Below, one piece after another: positions 56,901 to 64,000 of a DNA stretch of 64,000 nt (its first letter is position 1; the number at the start of each line of letters is the position of its first letter). This DNA comes from Dipylidium caninum (lineage: Eukaryota; Platyhelminthes; Cestoda; Cyclophyllidea; Dipylidiidae), in contig QEYB01000533.1 of assembly GCA_017562135.1 (NCBI GenBank), positions 1 to 64,000 of the forward strand, in the 5' to 3' direction. A program made the translations under genes and the position numbers. Below the pieces are notes generated by a model. It saw only the letters and a list, made by a program, of their open reading frames with translations. It was not told the origin of the DNA and did no database searches.

Positions 56901-58346
56901 AGGGGAAACAAGCGCGTTGGGTAAAGTCAAAAAAGGCGGCTCGAAGCAAATGTGTTGGTTAAAAAGCGCCCACACAGTCGAGCGACTTCGCCAGCCCTGA
57001 GCATTGTGATCTGCGTTTACCTCTGGACCAGCGGGGAGCAACAAGCGGCCCTGAAAGGGGGGCTGTAAAAAGCGGCCAAACTTGCGTGTTTTCGTCCTGC
57101 AGCCCCTTTCGGTTCGTATCGAAAACAATTAAATTTGCATCAGTTCCCCAAGAAATGCTTTAACCTTTACCCTCTTCGTGCACTGCTACCTGGCTGGAGA
57201 AGAGCCTCACCAAAGTTCCCGTTTCCTCTTACATTCGTTAGCGGCAAGATGGTTCGGCATCTCCTTTTATTTTCGGACAGTTCTAGTCAAGTCTTAAAAG
57301 TCGGGATTCCGCTTTCACCGCATTTTCGGTAAAGTCTACTTTTAGATGTTACAATTCGCGACTGCTTAATAGTAGGAGTTCTCTGTCACCCTCCCAAGGC
57401 GGACCTCAGTTAGGAGTCTGTCCAGTTTATAGCAGCTTGACGAAGCCCCGAAAGCAGCCGGTACGAAGGAGATTAAAGGGAGACTAAACATGTGCACGAA
57501 TGTCGCCGGACGACGCCGAACAAATTACAAGCATGGGGCTTATGAGAGTAGAACAACAAACACAGGAGACCTTAAAGCAAATTAACTTCTTGCCTGTAAT
57601 TAAAGCAAAACCACATCACCCACCTTTCGCTTAGACTTGACTGCCATTCGACTTCGACAGGCCGAGATAGCGCCGCCCGCCTGAGTGGAGTTAAGCTTCC
57701 AACAGATCACTGAGTAGGAGCAGATGAGGAGGGTGAGAGGAATGAAGTACTGCATCACCATGAGTGTGGTTGTGTAGGCCTGACTGCGATGGGCGTCCCA
57801 CGACTCCTCGCAGCGCGCATTCGGCCCCTCCGGCAGGAACCCCACCACCGCCAGAGGCGTCGCCTGCACACAGGCAGTGAGCCAGAGGACAATGATAATG
57901 AATTTGGCCCTTCTCGGCGTCAGCAGTCGTCGCCTCTGCAGGGGTCGAAAGACGATGAGGAAACGGTCGCAGGAAATGAGGACGTGTGTGAAGGCTGTAA
58001 GAGTGACCGTCAGGCATTGGATGAAGGGCACCAATTTGCACATTGTTGCTCCGAATGGCCAGTGATTGAGCCAAATGTCCGCAATGGCCGTCATAGGAAT
58101 GACGGCTAGAGTGGTGAGGATGTCGGTCACACTGAGGTTGAAGAGGAAAATGTTGGTGACTGAGTGTTGGAGGTAGCGGTGTATGACGTAGCAGACGAGG
58201 GAGTTGCCGAAAAGGGCGATTATCATGAGGGGGATGTAAGGCAAACTCATGCCTAGCTTCATGCCTAAGTTGAATATTTCCACGGTTTCAGGATGAGTGA
58301 TGTTGGGAGTCTCCGTCTCCTTCGCCGATTGTGACGTATCGAGCAT
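53909..58346 (-). CDS. class A GPCR, NPY/RFamide-like neuropeptide receptor
   Basis: Plasma-membrane G-protein-coupled receptor, probably for an amidated neuropeptide. Two exons: 57624-58346 (723 nt) and 53909-54205 (297 nt), total 339 aa, joined in phase 0 at KRK/MVK by a GT-AG intron. N-glycosylation site NIT at 15. TM1 has GN (N48), TM2 NLSVTD (D75), TM3 C103 and the DRF triplet 127-129, TM4 W155, ECL2 C179 for the usual disulfide, TM5 P203 in YFIPL, TM6 P259 in ISQLP and TM7 NPFIY (294-298). A CCCC cluster (314-317) after helix 8 suits palmitoylation. CKLVPFIQCLTVTLTAFTHV and the KxxxKM entry to TM6 resemble NPY-, RYamide- and NPFF-type receptors. The ligand cannot be read from sequence. 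ATG 58346 gives a short but plausible N-terminus. Confidence 0.9.
54206..57623 (-). other. GPCR intron in intracellular loop 3
   Basis: 3418 bp, donor GTGGGT, acceptor TTGGCAG. It separates TM1-5 from TM6-7. Only short, unrecognised open frames lie inside. Confidence 0.8.
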
Positions 58347-61300
58347 ATTTGGACATGTAGTAAGGGCGAATAGAGCCGATTAACTCGTGAGGGTGATAGT
58401 TCACGACTTCGTTGTGGCTCTGTGCCTCGTAAGACTGTGTTTGCAATTATCAGCCAATCAGATGTGGACAAATTGAGGTTGACTTTGGCCAATCACCTGA
58501 AATTGCAGATAATTCGCTATTTGATGATTCGCACTGATAACCTTAAAAAAAAAATAGGGGAGACGCTAATGCTCGGCCATTTCATCAGCAATAAAAGGGG
58601 GACTTCTGGTCTTCAGCCGAACGCCAAAATAGTGCGAAAGACCCCTTTTATTTGACGAGTGGCCACCATTCAGAGTTAACAATTAGAGGCGCTGAATGTA
58701 TTCGGTCGAGTCTCTAAATCCCCACCCACAATTACTGCCTTTGTCAAACCGTGGTATTTTTGGCTTCGCATGTTCTCTTTGAGATCACTGGCTATTTATA
58801 AATTTTTCAGGAGTTTAGTGAAATCCCTTTGCCACTCAACAAGTGGTAACCATGGTGATGGCATAACAGAACGTAGAACCCCTCTCCTTCGAAAGTTGCT
58901 GTCTCCTGCTGGCCATGCGCCTGTTCGCCTAAACCCGCCGATTTCCACGGGTAGGCGCGAGTCGAGCAGACTCCAACTGAGGCGTGGTCGCACCGACCTG
59001 GCCACCGGAAGGGCGGACGGAACGGCAAGGTCTGCGAACCTCGAGGAAAGGTGTGGCAGGTCCTGAGTCACGTGACACGGTCTTGACTGTCCGAAGTCGC
59101 TGGTGTGCACGTGAATGCGAACATGTGCTCCGAGGCGCATCTAGTTGGCAAGTCAATCACTGGTGGCAGCTTACCAGGTCTGTGAATGACACTGCGTCTT
59201 AGCGTCACGCAGGCTGTGCATGGAGGGAAAGGAACAGGCGAGGTGGGAAGCCATGTGCCTCTTGTGAGAGGAGGGGAGGAGCACTTAACCTTCTCCCACG
59301 TATGCTCCTTCGATTCGTGTTTGATTGAGAGCAGAAAATTAAGTCATTTCGTTAAAATTCCAATGGATATGCCAGATCGAAACAAAAATTAGGGTTGAAA
59401 ATTCTGGTCATCCGGCCACCATATCTCCTCCACCGCAAGTGGAGAAGTTGCTTGCTCACCCTGAACTTTGTTATTAGACAAGAACCCTGCGGGGACCGGG
59501 TGGGGTCTTTTTAGCCCCCAGGGCGTGGCTCAACGCTGCCCGGCGTCCGGCACAATGTGCAGGCATCTCCGGTCGAGATGTGCAGTAAACAAATGCGGTC
59601 ATTGGCAAAACATGAAGGGCACTTAATGAAGTGTCAAGGTGAGGAATGTCGTGAGAGTGGAACACGGCGGGCGACGGACCTCGGCTCCTCTTAGTCCCTA
59701 TGTAGATGAGTGCGAAGGTGGACAAAGTAGCCATGAATGAGAACCAAACCTCGGACCCCGAATGGACACAAACTGCGCGTTTTGCGTTTATCTTTATGAG
59801 ACAATCGCCACCGATAAACAGTGGGCAACTAAAGGGAATGTTTAATGGGATGCTGTCTCTGCAATATCACGATGGTTTTATACATGTCGGCAGGAGCGAA
59901 ACCGCGTCTTGAGCAAGTTCCAAAGGGGTGACGAAGTGCTGCTTGTGCAGAATCTCGGAGTGCTTCTACAACAATCTGTGCACTCAGTGAACCGAACACG
60001 TCGACTACAAGTGCCGTCTTTGAATGATTCTGGGCGATTTACTTCATCCAGAGACGCATAAACAGATAATAATTTGGAGCCTCGCTTCCCCAATTTCACG
60101 CCTCATACTTCAAACGCATTCCATTCTAGGGCCGACGTATAGCCCTGTCGGTAAAATTTATCTTCCCAATTTGCTTAGACGCCTTTAAAGAACGATTAAT
60201 TGGCCTCGATCACGTGCAAACCTTTCATCTTCAATGCGGTTTTCCACCTTCACTCTCCTTCAACTTTAGCCTGGACTTCATCGCGGGTATTCGTCTTTTG
60301 CGAGTTTACAACTTCCATTCATCATTCGTGGCCTTTTTCGGCCTGGCCCATGTGTCCGTCTCCTTTGTGTGGCAACGACATTTTAACCCGACGTAGGGTT
60401 CACTTTCTCCATCTCTCCCCGCGACCAAAGGAGTATTTTCCAAAGGAGAGTATTTTGGAAAATGGCCACTTGCCCCGCTCATCATATACTCGGCAGCCCG
60501 AGTGGACTGCTGCCACTCAAGCGTCTCCGGTCACTTTTGAGTGTGCAAACTTCGCAGTGCATGGGGACAAAACAACTGGAGGAAAACCAAGCTGACCTTC
60601 CACGAGTCGGTACGGCGGGACTAATTTTGTAGTGCTTCATAAGTCTTGCTCATTGTCCACGGATGGATGCGTGGCATTTGCCGAAGGCGGAAACCCTTAT
60701 TTAAAGGAGGAGAAATTTTCATGAGCACTGGCCTGGAACATAAATTCGCCTTTAAATTGAGTTTAGTTGTAAGTTGGATTTCCTGGGGCAAATTCGATCT
60801 CCTTACTGGTGGCCGTGATTACTAACTGCCCGTTTTTTCCTCCGCGACACTTTTCCTCCGCGACACTTTTTCCTCCTTCGGCTCCGCAGTCTCCGTTAAA
60901 TTGCCTGTCCTTGTCACGGTGGCCACAGCAAAGGCAGGTTGTCACGACGCACCAGCGCAAACGTGCTTTTGAGACGAGAGGCACAGGAAATCCCCGCGGT
61001 TATTCATTAATTTGCTTAATTTTAGCCTCGATAGACCATTAATCCGTTGGGGACGTCTCTCGCAAGAACGTGAGCATCCTTTTTGTACTACGATGTTGCT
61101 GGACGTAGCGAGAAAACACCCTCGTGCCTGTTTATTCGTTGTGAACATTCACGAGCCCGTCACTCGTAGTGCTCAGGTGCGAGCGTTTTATGGGCTAGAA
61201 GAAGCAGCGGAATGGAGGAGTGTGAGAAAAAGAGCATGAAAGGAATGCGCTAAAACTAGATGCGATAGAGGCTTTGCCGTGTGTGAAAGGCACTACAAAA

Positions 61301-64000
61301 AGATTATATGACATTTGAAAAGATTAAAAGCGTAGAAATCGTACACTTTCTTCCTATCTTCGAGAGAATCTGCCATTGGGACTTCGTGGGAAGAGCTCCT
61401 GCAGGGGAACAATTTAATGTTGATGTCCTAAAGGATGGCAAATAAATCCTCTCAAATATCGCTGGCACCTCAGTGGGCTTGACAAATATGAAAGGAGCCC
61501 GAGTTTCTACAGAACGGGCCCATGGGGCCGCAATGACGGTAGGGAGGGACGTGCAGGGTACCGCCAATAGAAAACCGCATTATTTATGCCTACTCGAGCC
61601 AAAAACCATCCTCTCTGTGAGTCGCGCATGAAGCAAAAAGATATGGCTCAAAAAAGCGCCACCACACAGGATCTGGTATTTCACTGCGTGCAATTGTGAA
61701 CAATAAGAATGTCGAATCAGTGGAAAACACACTGGAGAACCACCGACCAGGGGCCCGTAAGGAGGTGAATCTCGGCCGTAAACGAGAGGGAAATGCTGCT
61801 CTCCCCCGCGGGGCGGAGACGGCCCTTCTTAAGTGACACGCCCTCCAGAGGGACCGAAACGGCCATCGTTGATTGTGGGAAAGGAGGCGAGTGCAAACTA
61901 TGAGTTTGCGCATGAGGGATTCGCGGATGAGACCATATTTCCTATGTCAGAAATTGAAGTTGCACTTCAAAGGTTACGGCAGCATGGCCACATCGCATCA
62001 CGCCATCGTAAGCGAAGGTAGATGAAAAAAAGCGGCACAAGATGTTGATAGCAGTGCTTCTGTTCCCCTTCGAGTGCTCGCTTCGCTGTCATGGTGGATA
62101 GTAGGTGAGGAAAAGCAAGGTGGTCATCATGAATGTGAACTTTTTATCCTTGCCCTTTCCAATTGCGGACCTTTTCTTCCCTTTTTAGCATACAACCTCA
62201 AGTTCTCTTACAAATGCGACATTCTACGATACTTTTCTCGGTATGTCCCCAAAATATTTGACTACGATCCTGTTGCGGGGCCCGTTTCGCTCAGCCACCC
62301 ACTGCCTAAGGAATTCAATTTACTGAATTTTGCCCTCCCACGTGTATTTTATTGGCCGAATTCATCGTATGAAATCTGCATATTTGAATGCCCTGATGCA
62401 TAACAGATGGGAGGAGGCGGTGACCTTTCCTCCCTCCTTGGCTCTGCTCCACACTGCATGGGCAAAGCTCTCAGCGCCCAAACGCCACGCTGGCACGTAA
62501 ACCCTCTCCGGCCCCGCCTCCCGCTCATCAACGCGTCAGTGCAAAATATTGCGTGTTTCTGGAGGTTGGAGAAAAAGAACGCCCTTAATTGTGGAAACGT
62601 GTGCTTCGAATTTTTGGACATCTATTTCGCAGCATTTGTGAAAGTGGACTCCTTTTCTTCACTTTCGTGTTACCTTCTAAGCGAAACGGTGTTTGATCGT
62701 GACACTGACTAATCTGACGGTTCGCACCTTGGAGGCATTAGAAATCGGCACACTTTTAAAGTTTCACGCCTGACTGCCCAAACGCCAAAATACACTTCAC
62801 ACCTGTCTGCTTGTAATTTTGACACCGGGAGGACTTGCCACGTTGGCCTTCCCGAATCCGTCGCCATGACCGAAGTGGTAGCTCTCTGACCTCCGCAGAG
62901 GTCGTTAGCAACTGATCTGCCCATTTTCCTCTTTTTACATCTTTGTCTCAGCTGAAATAAACGGTCTACCGTAACACGTCACGGCAAAACAATGGCACAG
63001 TGAATGCTTGAGGCAGCCTTTGCAAGGCACCTCTTATTTTGTACACAACGACGCTTTAACATTCTCACTTTCGTAGGCCCGATGGTCTCTGTGGGGTTTG
63101 AGTGAGAAAACCGTGAATTTAACGTCAAACCTCACTCTCACGTCTCGTTGGGAAGCAATTTTTCGGGGTCTTGGGCTTTCAAAGAGTTTCCAATTGACAA
63201 GAACTTATTAATCGCCCATCTGGCAACGCGCCCAAGTGCAATAAAGTTTCGGGGGATGAAAGAAGTTGACTTTCTGGGACACGGTGGCTTGTTTTCTGCA
63301 CTTCAGAAAATAGCTCAAACCGCTTAAATTACGCTTTGTTTGGAATGGACTGCAGTCAAATGGACATTCTGGTCAACGCGTGTATAGTTAGGAGAAATAA
63401 CGTTAGAGCGAAAACGACGGCTGAGCGGCAAAAAGACTCCGTGCAACATGCCCACAGGGCTAATCGCTTCTGTTCGCGGCCGTCCCAAGTCCATTTACAC
63501 AGGGCTGGCCTCCTCCTCAAGAAATTTTAACCAGTAGGCATTTCCCGCTCCAGAAGGCTGAAAAGAATAGCCGAGTGGCACACCCGATCCGATCAACAAG
63601 TTTCACGAGGAAACTTACTTACCTTTCGAAGAGCCGCCTCGAGAGTCCCGGGGACCCTAACTTCCACCCAGGCAAGTATCTCAGACTCATACAGTTGAGA
63701 GGGTAGACGCGGAGGGTGGGTAGGGTAGGGGAGGGTCGAACTTCAGCGCAATAACTTCGTTGGCCTCGTCCTCACTTCCGCCGTTCGTGTGGCCGCCAAT
63801 CCTCAATGCGCCTCTAAAGGGAAATTTGAGGGAAGACCTGCGATGCGCCATAACATGCCGCCTGTTCACATACGACGCATGTCACCAGGCGGGAGGCCAC
63901 GTGGATGATCCGTAGGATGTCCTAAGAAGAAAGAAGTGGACTCGTCTACGCCATACTCGGACCTTTTTATTATCATTAGCAAAATGTGGGAGAGTTATGA
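58347..64000. other. region upstream of the GPCR, no gene recognised
   Basis: Should contain the receptor promoter and any 5' untranslated exon near 58350-58700. A short direct duplication (TTCCTCCGCGACACTTTT) lies at about 60837-60870. The longest open frames (60200-60595 and 62074-62403) show no domain signature and look like chance. Confidence 0.45.

Noticed and set aside
62074..62403. 109-codon plus-strand frame
   Set aside because: Aromatic-rich but without a known motif or splice partner; it could be an exon, but nothing positive supports it.

Overview
This is nuclear DNA from an animal, not a bacterial segment. Genes are split by GT-AG introns, tRNAs are eukaryotic with short T-run pol III terminators, and there are mariner relics and a seven-helix neuropeptide receptor. 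Five introns of only 32-38 bp, sparse genes and mariner remnants make a parasitic flatworm (possibly a tapeworm) the best guess; that assignment is an inference and was not tested by a database search.

Region 1 (1-21704) is a GC-rich tandem array of tRNA genes. The unit is about 1.8-1.9 kb and carries four genes on both strands: tRNA-Val(AAC) on one strand and tRNA-Asp(GTC), tRNA-Val(CAC) and tRNA-Lys(CTT) on the other. Two units (1-3917) lie in one orientation. After a junction at about 3917-3931, ten more lie inverted, the last cut off before its Lys gene. I count 47 tRNA loci; 35 look intact, and 11 of the 12 damaged ones are in units 1-3. Two spacer subfamilies (A and B) and mosaic units indicate unequal exchange or gene conversion.

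Region 2 (21705-32049) is a compact block of four conserved genes, with exon structures worked out here: GAR1 (minus, five exons, 196 aa), PDCD2 (plus, six exons, about 364 aa, with an apparent one-base frameshift in a T8 run), TXNDC9 (minus, intronless, 223 aa) and RBM39/CAPER (minus, five exons, 497 aa). GAR1 and PDCD2 are divergent; PDCD2 and TXNDC9 are convergent. Their products serve rRNA pseudouridylation and snRNPs, 40S ribosomal protein folding, tubulin/actin chaperoning and splicing, so they sit beside the tRNA array as a housekeeping neighbourhood rather than an operon.

Region 3 (32050-53908) is gene-poor. It holds three decayed mariner-family elements: 35901-36640 (minus, internally deleted), 37869-39051 (plus, with recognisable terminal inverted repeats) and 52047-52640 (minus). 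The first and third share an expanded (GGTC)n tract at the same internal position.

Region 4 (53909-58346) is a two-exon class A GPCR of the NPY/RFamide-like peptide receptor type, split by a 3.4-kb intron in the third intracellular loop. From 58347 to 64000 I recognise no gene.
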